From Drechmeria coniospora (taxonomy: Eukaryota; Ascomycota; Sordariomycetes; Hypocreales; Ophiocordycipitaceae): a stretch of DNA of 64,000 nucleotides. Location of the stretch: the NCBI RefSeq assembly GCF_001625195.1, contig NC_054390.1:7289222-7353221 (forward strand), given 5' to 3'. The notes below the pieces were generated by a model. It did not search any database. It saw only the letters and a list, made by a program, of their open reading frames with translations, and was not told the DNA's origin. Position numbers and translations under genes: made by a program. Of the stretch, positions 30,418 to 42,238 are shown one piece after another; positions within the stretch are counted from its first letter, which is position 1, and each line of letters begins with the position of its first letter.

Positions 30418-32606
30418 GTTCCCGTCAGCTCAGGCGATGTTGATGGACGAGTTGCATGGAGTCAGAGGAGAGAGGGGGAGTCACAGGAGGAGGTTGATGA
30501 TTCTTGCTGTCTTTGCAACTCGGACAATGTCAAATCAGGTGACCACTATTATGGAGGTTGCTGTCTGAGACATTTGCAGAGGGAAGCGGCGGTCCACCGC
30601 CCGGCAACCCGCACCTGCATCAGCACCCGAGGCAGGTCGGGTACGGAATACGGAGGCAGGCACCACCGATACAGGTCGACAGGCGAGGAGGCACAAGCGA
30701 GGAAGGCGCCAATAGCGCAGGACAGGACAGGCAGGCACGACGATGACGAGTTTGAGACACCCCGGCATCGCACCTGCAGCTACACGCATTACTCAATAGC
30801 AGAGGTGTATTATCACACTTATTACACACTGGGACAAGTAGAGTACGGAGTTTAAGTACATGCACATGCAAGTATTACTCCGAACTCCGTATGGAGTACT
30901 TGTACCCAGAAATAATGTACAGTAATAGTACAGTACAGACAGACCACTTCAGGCACTTACCTACTAATAAGTACAGTAAGTAGTACTTGCTTTCATGTAC
31001 GGAGTACTGTGCAGGAATGATGCGGAGTACTTGTACTTGTACTTACCTCCTCAACCAACGGTTATTACTGCGTATTGTTAACGGTCAAGATATTCATTAT
31101 TAAGCAAGTCCATTACTGTGCCGACTCCGCAATCGGGGCCTCAGGCCAGGCGGGTCAACTGTTGTCATACTTCTGACCACGGATGCAAGAACTCCGTAAG
31201 TATCAATACTTACTTATTTACGGAGTACAACTACTACAGTACAGTAAGTACTTACACCTGCGTGTATCCTTACTTGTACTTGTTACTGCTGTTGAGAGGT
31301 CTCCTGCACTACAAGTACAGTACTTTGACTTGTACCGCCGTACCAACTGTACTGTACTTACTTACTGTTCTTACCACGAATTACTACCTCGTACCAACGA
31401 GCAAAAGTACAAACCTACAGTACTCAAGTACAGTGCAAATAGAAGTTGATACTTGCCTACTACTTTAGGTAGGTACCGTAAGTATGTGCGCTTAGTGCGG
31501 AGGACGGAGTAATTATTGCAGAGAGATCCAGGTATTACAGTACTACCTGCTTGTACCAGATAAATGTACTTTGTGTTCGTGAGATAATTCAAATGCAGAC
31601 AACACTATGCACGTGGATGACTTCTCATAGTGTACCATCCAATGCTTTTGGTTCTCCTGCGTCATGCTTGATAATATTGCCTACCAGGCGACGCGCCAAA
31701 GAATCCAAAACAGCTAGTACAAACTGCTCACCGGCTGCGTCTTCCTGCATTCTGACCATTCCGCTCCTAATGTCTCGGTGCCTGCACTTCGGACCGCCCC
31801 GTTGCCGTGTACCGGCACCTCTGCATCCGTTCATCGCAGCCTGCATGATCTTCGCCATGCTGTGCCTCGTACGAGACGCGCCGGCGTAGTGCACGTCGAG
31901 CAGCACCTACACAGTACATGCAAGTATGTGCAAATTGGCAGATGGATTGCCCATTCTCTGCGGAACCCCCCCCGTCTTCTCTCACTCGCGGGCATACCCG
32001 CTGCCCCCCCTCCCCCGATCTCGGATTGCCCCGCTCCTCCACCATCCAACCCTGCTTTTGTCGTATCAAAATCTTCGCAAACAACGGACCGCTCACTCTT
32101 GGCAACCGAATCCCCAGCTATCTGTACGTGTACACTTACTTACTTACACTTACTTACAGTGAGTACCATGCTCTGCGCCCTTACTTGTACACCTACACCT
32201 ACGTACATGTTCGTCCCCCCTCTTCAAAGCACGCAGTACAGACATCAACCGGCGTGCGCTCGTCGGATGTGTCGTGAGCCGACACCACAGCAACAGCAGG
32301 CGACTTGGGTCTTTGCGCCTGCGAGGGGAGAGAAAGACTGATTGACGAGGACGAAACAACGATTCATCATCTCAGCGTTTCATCTCAGCACCTCACTTCA
32401 GCGACTCGCAGCATTGTCGATATACCCTGCACCTGCCCGTGTTGTTCTTGCGCCATCCTTGTGCTCGTTCGCCTCCTCGTCTCGAACGCAACGCGCACGC
32501 CTCATCATCGCCAATACCTTGGCATTCGCCGTGTGTTGCATCGTGTAAGCACCGGCCTTGTCAACCTTGTGCCTTCGGCCGCTCAGCCGACGATCACACC
32601 AGATTC
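30418..32606. other. Gene-free intergenic block with GTAC island 4
   Basis: Divergent spacing of 2.2 kb between the phosphoesterase and the SLC35F-type transporter. 30790-31560 is GTAC-rich. Around 31620-31900 a leftward frame reads DVHYAGASRTRHSMAKIMQA but has no family features. 32100-32220 has TTACTTACACTTACTTACA-like words. The last 200 bases are likely the transporter's 5' UTR. Confidence 0.5.
30790..31560. repeat. GTAC/TACGGAGTAC island 4
   Basis: TACGGAG or CTCCGTA copies occur near 30845, 30888, 30997, 31192 and 31220, plus variants such as GCGGAGTAC (31023). They are embedded in runs of AGTACAGTAC, ACTTACTTA and TGTACTTGTACTTGTAC. Same composition as islands 2 and 3. Confidence 0.85.
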
Positions 32607-33956
32607 ATGACCTCGGACATACGGCAGCCACTCTTGCCAGGCCCTTCGGGATATAGCACGCTTCACGGCCACTCGTCGCCCGAATCTTGCGCCGAATCCC
32701 ACGACGACCTACGGACCGGCGAGCATCCTCGGCCCCAGCGCCGGCGGCAAGACATGTCTGAAGACCAGAAACCCCACGCCGACCCTCCGGCCGATATCCG
32801 TGGGCTCGACCCCACGCGCCCCGACGCCGACGACGATGCGGCCGCGGGTCTTCATCTCCTCGAGGCCCGCTCCGCTCACTGGTACTCGTACCTACTGACA
32901 CCCTCCTTTTGGCTCGTCGTCGCCATCGGTCAGATCCTCGCCCTCTGCATCACCGCCACCAACACCTTCACCTCCTTCCTCTCCAAGGCCCAGTTCAACG
33001 CGCCCGCCTTCCAGACCTTTTTCAACTACGCCTTCCTCGCCCTCATCTACAATACCCTCTTCCTCGTCCGCGACGGTCCCGCCGTCTGGCGCCACACGGC
33101 GAGCCGAGATGGCTGGAAGTACCTCATCATGGCCTTCCTCGACGTCGAGGGCAACTACTTCACCGTCCTCGCCTACCAGTACACGAACATCCTGTCCGCC
33201 CAGCTGCTCAACTTCTGGTCCATCGTCTGCGTCGTCGCCCTCTCCTTCTTCCTGCTCAAGGTGCGCTACAAGATCCCTCAGATGCTGGGCATCCTCGTCT
33301 GCTGTGGTGGCATGGGCATCCTCCTCGCGAGCGACCACATGACCGGCGCCAACGGCGGGCCGGGCGTCAACATGGTCAAGGGCGACCTCTTCGGCCTCCT
33401 CGGCGCCTCCCTCTACGGCACCTCCAACGTCCTCGAGGAGTGGCTGGTCAGCCGGGCGCCCATGCACCATGTCCTCGCCTTCATCGGCCTCTTCGGCATG
33501 GTCATCAACGGCGTCCAGGCCGCCATCTTCGACCGCGCCTCCATCGCCGCCGCCGCCTGGGATGGCCAGGTTGCCGGCTGGCTCGTCGGCTACACCCTCT
33601 GCCTCACCCTTTTCTACACCCTGGCCCCGCTGATCCTTCGCATGGGAAGTGCCGCCTTCTTCGACATCTCCTTGCTGACGGCCAACTTCTGGGGCGTCAT
33701 CATTGGCGTTCGCGTTTTCGGCTACAGCGTGCACTTCCTATACCCCGTTGCCTTTGTCTGTATCATCATCGGCCTCGTCGTGTACTTCCTCTCGGGGAGC
33801 GTCCTGGGCGACTCGCGCAAGCCCTGGCTCGGGGAGAACCAGGAGGCTGGCGTGGCGGGCATAGGCACGGCTAAGCTGCGGGCGCTGAACGTGGCCCGTG
33901 ACGGCAGTGCCGAGGGAGCCACTAGCGTCGGCGCGCTATTCAAGAGCATCGTATAG
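32607..33956 (+). CDS. SLC35F1/F2/F6-type (DUF914) membrane transporter
   Basis: Multi-pass transporter of the drug/metabolite superfamily, single exon, 449 aa from the first ATG. The N-terminal about 100 residues are hydrophilic (MTSDIRQPLLPGPSGYSTLH...). About ten hydrophobic segments follow, including SFWLVVAIGQILALCITATN, AFQTFFNYAFLALIYNTLF, LNFWSIVCVVALSFFLLKV, MLGILVCCGGMGILLA and PVAFVCIIIGLVVYFLSG. The segment MAFLDVEGNYFTVLAYQYTN is characteristic of the DUF914/SLC35F1-F2 family, as is GDLFGLLGASLYGTSNVLEE. The substrate is not established for fungal members; thiamine, purine or nucleotide-sugar transport would be guesses. The location (Golgi, vacuole or plasma membrane) cannot be told. 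It is convergent with the BTB-like gene, 184 bp apart. Confidence 0.9.
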   Translation: MTSDIRQPLLPGPSGYSTLHGHSSPESCAESHDDLRTGEHPRPQRRRQDMSEDQKPHADPPADIRGLDPTRPDADDDAAAGLHLLEARSAHWYSYLLTPSFWLVVAIGQILALCITATNTFTSFLSKAQFNAPAFQTFFNYAFLALIYNTLFLVRDGPAVWRHTASRDGWKYLIMAFLDVEGNYFTVLAYQYTNILSAQLLNFWSIVCVVALSFFLLKVRYKIPQMLGILVCCGGMGILLASDHMTGANGGPGVNMVKGDLFGLLGASLYGTSNVLEEWLVSRAPMHHVLAFIGLFGMVINGVQAAIFDRASIAAAAWDGQVAGWLVGYTLCLTLFYTLAPLILRMGSAAFFDISLLTANFWGVIIGVRVFGYSVHFLYPVAFVCIIIGLVVYFLSGSVLGDSRKPWLGENQEAGVAGIGTAKLRALNVARDGSAEGATSVGALFKSIV

Positions 33957-34140
33957 AGGACGTCAAAGGTGTGTTGTTAACCCAAGATGGCGGAGGCATG
34001 AGATTTCGGAATATGCATGTAGAATACAGGGTTAGATGAAACGTAATTGCTGCGCAATTGGCGGTTCAACACTGCCTCCAGCATCAGGTATGGAGGGTAT
34101 GGAATAGACCCAAGATCCGACTTCGATCCGCACCCCTCAA

Positions 34141-36821
34141 TCAAACGGAATGATTGCCCACACGTCGTTCGCCGTGACCACACTTGTATTCCCGGTTATG
34201 GCTCTCGGTGATCAAGCCAACTCGTCGATCATGCTCACTGCGTAGCTGCTTCTCCCCCATAACCACGAGCGTCTTTTCCTCAACCCCCGAAAAGGAAGGG
34301 TCACCGGGCCGAAACTTTTCGCGACACCCGACCGTCCCCCGTGGCACAACGGCAGGGGTTGTTTCCGGATCTGAGTCCGGCCAGAGGATCCGTCGAGCTT
34401 CCTCCTCCGTCATTGTCGGCTCTGCGGCTGGGGAGACGACAGCCTGCGTTGGAGATGCGCTCGATGACAGTGGACGGTTGTGCGGAGGCAGCTCGCGACA
34501 CTGGGGCGTGCCTGTTCCGCTCATGTTGCCGACCTCATCACTACCGTCGCCATGATATCCAGCGTCATTACAGTCGTCGTCGCCGCCATCTTCGCTTCGA
34601 AGCGTCATAGCATCGGCAACTTCTTGTGCTTGTCGGTACTTTATCCGCTCTGACTCGCTCTTCAGCACCTTGTTCTCAGCGTTGTCATCATGACGACTGT
34701 ACATGGAACCGGCTCGCAGAAACCTTCGAAGCAGAGACAGTTCGTGCCGCCGGAAGGTTTCGTAAAAGTCATGGCTCATCAGCGCGGCCGCGTGCAGATC
34801 GTCAATCTGGTCGAGCTCGCTCAGCACTCGAAGTCGCACGCTGTCCGGGAACCTGGCCGGGACGGTATGCGCGCCGTCTTTTCCCGTCACCACGCGCTCG
34901 AGGCCCATTCCCGAGAATACCTCCGGCTCGGCCACGAGGTGCTTCGAAAGTGCCCAACCGTGGCTCTTGCCGCTGATGTCGTGAAGCGTCAGCCCCGTGA
35001 CGCTTTTGTAAATATCAGTCACAACCGTCCGAAAGGCCGCGCTTGGGTCGCAGACGCCGCCATGGTTTGTGGGGGACGCGGGACTTGGCATGCGATCAAG
35101 TACGGCGATCATCTGGGCGAGGCTCCTCGGTCGCGGCGGCGGCGACTGCGGCAGATGCCCCAGCACGGTAGGACGCATAATCTGCGGGAGGAGGTTCATC
35201 TCGTTGTATATGAGCATCATCCAGCCGAGGTTAGTCGCATCACAGCTGTGGCTGCCCTTGGGACATCGCGACGGCCATGTCAGCTGCATGGGAGCTGCAG
35301 AAATGGGTCGGGTTTCGTTTTCCTCCAGATCGCAGGCAGGCGGGCGGATGTACTCCTGGATCGTCTCGGCGCAGGAGGCGTACAGCTGGTCGACCTTGGC
35401 AGAACGCACGGCCCAGATTTTTTCCTTGATCTTCGTCGGCCATGGCTTGCTCTGCAGGTCCTCGTCGTCGACGAGGTTGAGGATGGCACTCTTGGACAGG
35501 CGGGTGAAGAGCTGGCGCGAGCCGAAGGCGTAGCTGATGATGAGCAAAGCGTCGGGCATATCTGCGGCGCCCTCTTGCACCCACTGTGGCAACCAAAAGT
35601 GCTCGACGTGGAGCTCGAGCGGCGAGGTGCTCTTGTAACGCATGCAGCACTCAGCAATGGCGACAAGCTGGTCAAAGGCGACATCGCGGGGCACCATGTC
35701 GATGTGCAGGTGGGCGGCGTGCATGAGCGTCTCCATGGCTCCCAGATGGTTGAGCTCAAACTGCGGCATGCGGTAGAGTCTGGCTTCGGTTCCGTCTTGG
35801 CAAACATACTGCGTCGGTGGCGGCGGCAACTGGCCGCTGATGTCCTCGTCCTCGTGCACGTCTAGGTGCACGCCATGGTCGGTGAACATGCGGGCAAAGA
35901 GGGGGGACGTTGCGGCGAGCGCGTACGAGGTCACGCGGAAGCGCAAGACCTTGGCTTCGGGGCACGTTCTGCTGAGGTTGGCAAACTCGAGGATGGCGTC
36001 GCCGCGTTGGGATATGGCAAACTCTTCGACCTCTCTGTTTGGGGATATGCCCGACTCGCCCGACTGCAAAAGGTTTCGAATATCGTCCAGCTCCTGCTTG
36101 ACTTGGTCATAGTTACGAAAGCGGATGGAATAGCGAGGAAACTGAACGGAAAGGAGGAGAAAGCAAGGTGAGCGGTTCGTGTCGATGGTCACGGCATGCG
36201 GAAGGGAGGAGTACGACGTACAAAATGGACCTCGGCGGAGCGGACGCGGGTAAGGTTGGCGTTGCGCATCCGGGCGATGGCATCTTTCCGAAAACGCTTG
36301 TTGTTGAACATGAGGTCGACCATTTCGGGCGTCGCCTCCCGCTCATATCTCTTGTAGGTATCCAAAAGGCTGGTCCGGAAGGCGTCGGTCAGCGTCTCGA
36401 GGCTCATTTTCCAGTCGCGGATGGCCCCGAGATGAGCATCCGGTGGTGCGATGGCACCCGTCGCCGCAACCTCGGCCAAGCTGCGGCCGCTGAAGGAGCT
36501 GCGTTGGTCAGAAGTGCTGCTGACGGGCGAGCCCACCGATGAGTCGCGGCGATTCAGATCTGCCATTTCATTCGAGAGGGTGCGCGGACGCATCTCGTCC
36601 TGCAGAATGGTGGTGCAGAGGGCGCGGCAGCGGTCCTTGATCTTGGTGAAGTCATCATACGCAGCGTCGACGTGGTTGGGCCCGGATGGGGCGGCACGCA
36701 TGCGTTGGAGGAGGGCCTGAAGTTGGCGGCCATTACCTTGGTCGGCGAGGGAGTGGGAGTCTAGGGAACGCAGGCGGAGGGAGTTACCGACGTCAACATC
36801 GCCGCTCTGACCGTCATCCAT
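34141..36821 (-). CDS. Fungal BTB/POZ-like domain protein (large, regulatory)
   Basis: Two exons, 36821-36222 and 36141-34141 (intron gtacgt...ttcag, 80 nt, phase 0), give 866 aa. Residues 1-200 are helical with a Ser-rich linker (LNRRDSSVGSPVSSTSDQRS) and end RMRNANLTRVRSAEVHF. After the junction (FPRYSIRFRNYDQVKQELDD) comes a BTB-like block: GDAILEFANLS, EAKVLRFRVTSYALAATSPLF, ARMFTDHGVHLDVHEDE, then FELNHLGAMETLMHAAHLHID and QLVAIAECCMRYKSTSPLEL, as in many fungal BTB proteins. A region with conserved Trp/Cys follows (CDATNLGWMMLIYNEMNLLP). Last comes an F-box-like helical segment (RLRVLSELDQIDDLHAAALM) and an acidic tail with GGDDDCNDAGYHGDGSDE. Likely an adaptor or regulator; no enzymatic motif. 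BTB assignment is by pattern. Confidence 0.82.
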
Positions 36822-38468
36822 TCGTTAGAAGAGTCCCTGAGCAGGCCCAAGACGGGATGGATCGAACACGCACGAGCTTTTCACCCTTGTTCGAGAGAGG
36901 GCGACTTTTGGAGCGCCCATGGAACAAGGCAGGCCATATCTTGGTCGCACCGGCTTCGCTCCTCGTCCTTTGAACAGTATCGCTCCTCATGGCGGTGAGG
37001 CGACGAGCGGCATTGCAGGGTGGCTCAGCTCTGCAGGCGGTGCTGGCCCGCCTGAATGGAGTGCCTCTGTGGGGGAGCAGAAAATGGTATGAATGGTGAA
37101 CCGACTCGAGGTATTGAGAACTCGCAAGACGCCTCCTCAGTATGCGTCTTTTTGCATTAGCTGGCCGGTAAATGCCAGGGCGGTGTCTGTATGGTGTCAG
37201 CCTGGTGCATCAACGTGGCCGTCACTGGTGGTGATCGTACAAGAGAGCGCTGCGTGTATCGGCAGTCGCCTGCTCGGTATGCGTTGTTTGCCTGAGCAGA
37301 CTGGGAATTTCAGTGCGGACACTGTATGTTGTCTAGGTGGTCATCAATGCGGCCGTCACTGGTCGTGACCATACAAAGGAACGGCTGTGTGTGCCGGGCA
37401 GTTGTCTCTTCCGTATGCGTCGTTTTGCCGCAGCCGATAGGAAACGTCAGGGTGGTGTCAACGCGGTGCTAACGTGGTGTATCATGTGGCCGTCACTGAC
37501 TCTGATGGTGCAAGGGAACCGGCTTCGAGCTTCGGACAGTCGCCTCCCTTGGATGCGTCGTTTTGCGTGATCTGATGGAGAATGTCAAAGTGGTGTCAAC
37601 GGAGCCATCACCCGTCGTGGTCGTGCAAGGGACATGGCTTCGTGTATCGGCATCACCTGTCTCTGTGCTCAGCCGCTGGGCAGGGGCCACCTGCTGCTCG
37701 GAGCTCGGAGGATGACATGAGGGCTGAGGCGCAGTGCAGCGCCGTTGGGTGCCTTGAGATGGAGAGCCGTCAATCGTTGGCCGTTGGCTGCTGGCCGTCG
37801 GCAGTTGGTGAGGGTTTGCTGATTTTCAGCTGGCAAGGCTAGCAGCCACTCAGCTGGCCATAGGGCCAGGAGGTGACCAGAGGGCTAGAAGGCAAGTAGG
37901 TCAGTAGGTCAAGAGGCCTAGAGATATGCGTGCGGGGGAGTAAGGGGCCTGGCCGCATCTACAGTTGATATGCTTTTTTACTTTACTGGCCTTGGGCACT
38001 ATAGTTGTGCTTACTATTATTCCTTCATTCTCGTTGTCACTCTGGAGGTTGGCCTGGGCTAAGCTCACGTTCTGCACCTCAGCTCACCTGCCCATGGCCG
38101 CCAAAGAACTCCCCCACGCCGGACTCGTACGTCGCTTCGTGCTTGGGAAACGATTCATCTATGCATGTCTACTCAACAGCTGGTATCCGCCAAAGGCTAC
38201 AGCGCCAGCACCGACCGACCGCGTGCTAAATATACCACATTCCACCACTCTTTCCACGACGCTATGATATCGTCATCGATACCTCTGTCCATGCTTTTAC
38301 ATCCCTATGCCGAGAGACCCATGCCAGATGCGATACCCATGCGAGACGCGACTTGGTCATCCATCGTCGCTCTGCTTCGTCGCACCCACCGCGCCGTCGT
38401 CATCGTACACGCCAGCCAGATCCGATATGTCCAACCTCTCGTCCGGGCCGCTTGTATCCCTAATATCG
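36822..38468. other. Intergenic region containing a minisatellite
   Basis: No gene supported. It holds the degenerate tandem array of about 137-bp units at about 37105-37675. Beyond it lies a word-repetitive segment (CCGTTGG/GGCCGT, about 37740-37930) and then unremarkable sequence up to the 3' end of the nucleotidyltransferase gene. Confidence 0.6.
37105..37675 (+). repeat. Degenerate minisatellite, unit about 137 bp, about four copies
   Basis: A landmark word, TATGCGTCGTTTTGC (with variants), recurs at 37141, 37278, 37414 and 37552, giving steps of 137, 136 and 138 bp. Between landmarks other words recur in the same order: GGTGTCAAC, GGCCGTCACTGGTCGTGA, GTACAAGGGAACGGCTTCG and GTGTATCGGCAGTCGCCTC. 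The last copy is partial. The copies differ by substitutions and small indels. No reading frame persists through the array, so it is not a coding repeat. Confidence 0.88.
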
Positions 38469-41400
38469 TCAGCCCCCCTTGCGCTCGTGCTCGTTCTTCG
38501 GCGCCGGCTCGCCGTACGCTGCCACCACCAGCGTCTTCTTCTTGGCCTTTGCCTTCTGCCACCCGCCGTCGCTCTCGCTCTTGGCGCCCCGCACGTGGCC
38601 GTTCGCCCGCGCCTCCTTCATCGATACCGACGTGCTGCTGGCCGATGCCATCACGAGAGCGCTTGTCGCCGCATTCTCCACCACATTGGCCGCCATCGTC
38701 GGTGACCTGACGGAGGCGTCCGTGGCCTTTGGCGCCGCCGTATCGTCCACCGCTCTCGCGTTGGTCGCCATGGCGGAACCGGTCAAAGCCGTCGTCCTGT
38801 CGTAGCCGTGCTTGCTGCCGTCGGAAAGCCAGCTTTCTTTGCGGAACGCGCTCGGCGACGGCGTCCGCGTCTCGTAGACGGGAGAGAGGTGTGCCGAATC
38901 GACAACCGACGGCCTCATGCGGTGATCCCCGATGGCGAGGTCGAGCGGTGCGATGACGCCGTTCTGCGGCTGTCGAGACATGAGCCGTTGTCGCGCCGAG
39001 GGAGACAGCCGAGAGGCGCCACCGTTGGGCTCCTGCGAGGCGGCCTGCGGCATGTAGTAGGTGCGCATCATGACGACGCGATCCCGAAACGAAGCGTCGT
39101 CGCCCGGTGGCGTGAGCGGCGTGTTCGATCCGTTGACGACGATCGGTCTGGGGACCGACCCGCCGTCCACCCCCGGCGGCGTCAGGTCCTTCGAGGACAC
39201 CGACGAGAGCGATTCCGTCCGTGCCCGCCCGGGCATCGTCAAGCCGGAACCGTTGACGACCAACGGCCTCGAGCCGGGAGCCGACGTGCCGGCCGAGTAG
39301 GTTCGCGCGTGTCCCGGTGACGGCGATGTCGACCGTCGCATGCGCCGGTCCAGGATCGTCTGCGGCGTGTCGGTCGACGGCCGCCTCCGGCCCGGGCCGA
39401 GGTCCCCGAAGGCGATGCCGTTGGGCCCCGGCAGCGCGGGGCCGACGTCGACGGCTGGGTCCCGGACGAGGTCCCTCGCCGCCTCCCTCGCGAAGCTGTC
39501 CGACTGTGGCGACTCGGCCTTGGGCGTCTCGTCAAAGTCGTCGTCCGAGATGAAGCTCGGGAGCGGGACGCCGTTCACCTGCCTCGGCGTGCTCGCCTGG
39601 AGCGAGGGCTGGCTGGCCGAGGGCGACCGCGACGCTGGCTGCGACTGCGACCTAGGCGAGCTGCTAGTCGGCGCGTTGTCGGTCGTGGCGGTCCGCTGCA
39701 GCGGCCGGCGGAACTCCTGGCTGCTCGCGACCGGCGACGACGGGTACGTGCCATAGCCGGGGTAAAAGTGGCCGAGGGTCATGCCGTAGAGGGCGTACAG
39801 GTCCGGTCGCACGGGCGTGACGGGCACGTTGTCGAACGAGTTGGTCCTTGACCGGTCCGGCTGCCGCTGCTGCTGCTGCTGCTGCTGCTGGTGGTTGAGG
39901 GCCTGCAGGTAGGCCGGCTGCGTGTACAGCTGCAGCTGCCGCAGGTTCTCCTGGTAGGCCATCTGGGCCATGAGGTCCTGCTGTGTGTACTGCATCTGGT
40001 AGTGCGCGTTGTGGTACCACGACATGTCCCCCGGAACGCCGACGGGCATCATCAGCCCGCCGTTCTCGTACGACGTCGGCATGCTCGACGAGGCACGCCG
40101 GCTCGAGCCCCGGTGGTAGTTGCCGCGTCCCCGGTGGCCCCCGCGGCCGCGACCCGAGTGCGACTGCGACGAGCTGCGGACGAGGACCGGCCGGGGCTGC
40201 TGCGGCGGACGGGTCCAAACCTTCTCCTCCTCCTTCGGGTAGACGTACTGGTCGCAGGCCTCGCTCAGCTTGGCCTCGGATATGAGATCGAAGGCTCGGC
40301 GGAGCTCAAGGTGCAGGCCGCGGAAGGAATATTCGTCAGCGGTATTACCGAGGTTTCGAGACACGTTGAACGGTTCCTCCACGCAAAGCTGGTTGTTTAT
40401 TTGGTAGTGCCAGTTCTTCTCGAGCTTCGTCAACAGCTTGCCCTGGCGGACCGACAGCACGTGCTTGTCGTAGTCGAACTCGTGGGCGTAAAAGCGGAAG
40501 AACTGGAAGAGCAGGTCGGAGACGGATGACTTGTTCTTGGCACCGAAACCCTTGATCCGCTTCAGGTTATCGGCAAACTCGCTGACGGAACCGTCCGGCT
40601 TGGGCATCTTGAAGGGGAGCTGGTGCAGGGCGGGGAGGACGGGAGGATCCCTGAGCTGCAGGAAGGCGATGATGAGGCATATCCAGGTGTATGAGCTTAG
40701 GGTGCCGCCAAATGCTGCCACGCGTGTCAGCGGGTTTCCATTCGGAGGGGGGCTGGGGGCACGGGGTGGAGGGGGGAGCTCACCGGCGTCATTGACGATC
40801 CTCCTCCTCGTCCAGAACTTGATGATCATGGCCAGCTGGCGGACGCGCGGGTCGGCCTCGACGTAGGTCCGGACCATGCGCGTGTTCTCCAACGCCAGCG
40901 TGTTGTTGACGTTCATGTCGCAGGCGAGGCTCAGTTCGGGATCCCACATCTTGACGATGGGCACCTTGGCGGCCGAAATGCAGACGACCTTTTCCATGCC
41001 GCCTAGCCAGCCATATCCGTCAGCACGGTCCGGCGCTCGCCGCGGGCGGGTGGGCCGGGGGGGGGGGGGGGGGGAGACCTACGTTGCGCGAGCAAATGGG
41101 CAATCTTGCACACGGCTTCCAGCTCATGCCACGAGGTCGTAATGCAAATGTCGACTAGAACTCGTCAGCGAGGCGGCTACCGACGCGGGCAGATGGACGT
41201 CTCGTACCGTCGGAATCATCGGAGCATAGCAAGTTCCCGGACGAGCCAAACGGATGGACCCTGATGTCGTGGCCGGGCCACTCGTCGTTGAAGATCCTCT
41301 CGAGCTTGCCGACGAGCTTCTTGCGGTTCTCCTCGACGGCGTCGGTGGGCAGCAACCGGTCGTAGAGGTCACGGATGTCGGCGGATAGCGCCTTCTCCTC

Positions 41401-42141
41401 GCTCTCGGACAAAGTGGATTTGATGGCGCGCAGGTCAAGCTTCTCGAGACGGTCGTTGCCGACCGAGTAGGGTATCCGGCGACGCGAGTTGATCTGGGCC
41501 GTCTCGTACCGGCAACCGCCTAACCTAGGGGGCAGGGGCCGCAGCGAGGGCAGCGTGCTGCTGGTTTCCGAGTAGGCGGAGCGGGGCGAGTGGCCGTTGG
41601 CCGTCGGCGAGGGGTCGCGGGACTCGAAGGAGAACTTGCGAGCGTGCTGGTGGGGGGTCGACGGCACTGAGCTCGACGACGTCGACGTCGCCATGCGCTT
41701 CGGTATGCTCCTCGACGAGTCGGCGGGCGGCTGCTGCTTGGGCATCCTGGAAGGGTCCTTTGCCGTGGTGACGCGCTTGTCGTGGTGCCTGCTCCCATGG
41801 CCCCCGGCGGCCTTTTCGACGTCCTTGATCAAGACCCTGCTGGACGATCGCGACCTCGCGCTGGGGACGTGCGGGAGGGAGACGACGGGGGGCAGGGGTG
41901 GCGTCTGAAGGCCCCCACCTCGGGATGGCGAGACGAGCTTCTGGTAATGAAGCAGCTGGGCGTGGTAAATGTTGGCCTGCTGTGGGAAGATGAAGGGGAG
42001 AAAGTCGAGGTGGGGCGGAAAGGAGGAGGCGGCAACGTCTCCGACGACACCGTCCGTGGCAGGCGTCGTGGTCGGGACTCTTGCGGCAGGCCAGTTCGAG
42101 AGATAAGGATGGTGAGGGTCGGCCGAGGCTCTGGCGTCCAT
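38469..42141 (-). CDS. CID1/TRF-type nucleotidyltransferase (poly(A)/poly(U) polymerase family)
   Basis: Four exons, 42141-41208, 41154-41083, 41002-40784 and 40714-38469, give 1156 aa; every junction keeps frame. It should add nucleotides to RNA 3' ends. The nucleotidyltransferase motif spans the first intron: FGSSGNLLCSDDSD is joined to VDICITTSW, placing the catalytic pair at D311 and D313, with the third Asp at D364 (LACDMNVNN). The PAP-associated part follows (AMIIKFWTRRRIVNDA|AFGGTLSSYTW), then LLFQFFRFYAHEFDYDKHVL. The N-terminal 220 residues are disordered. The long C-terminus is Gly/Arg/Ser-rich (SHSGRGRGGHRGRGNYHRGS), contains poly-Q (about 39860-39890) and is likely unstructured RNA-binding sequence. 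Intron 3 is a multiple of three and stop-free, so it can be mistaken for coding. Nucleotide preference (A or U) cannot be told. Confidence 0.92.
41057..41074 (+). repeat. Poly-G run (18 G) inside an intron
   Basis: On the sense strand of the leftward nucleotidyltransferase gene this is C18, starting eight bases after the 5' splice site of its second intron (41082-41003). Confidence 0.95.
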
Positions 42142-42224
42142 GAAGAGGACGAGCTCGGGTCGGTATCAACAAAGGAGGATGTCGACCAGGCGTCGGAGCA
42201 AGCGGACGCGGCGGCAGGGGGGTA

Positions 42225-42238
42225 GGGGGGGGGGGGGG
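42225..42238 (+). repeat. Poly-G run (14 G)
   Basis: Fourteen G residues about 85 bp upstream of the leftward nucleotidyltransferase start codon, probably in its 5' UTR or promoter. Confidence 0.95.

Noticed and set aside
32892..33734. 280-codon leftward frame opposite the SLC35F-type transporter
   Set aside because: Glu/Asp/Gly-rich complement of a membrane protein gene; no motif.
34690..35865. 391-codon rightward frame opposite the BTB-like gene
   Set aside because: Overlaps a two-exon gene with consistent domain order; no recognisable domain in this frame.
37105..37675. Possible CRISPR-like array
   Set aside because: Units are about 137 bp, diverged and contiguous, with no constant short repeat or unique spacers; the host is a eukaryote.
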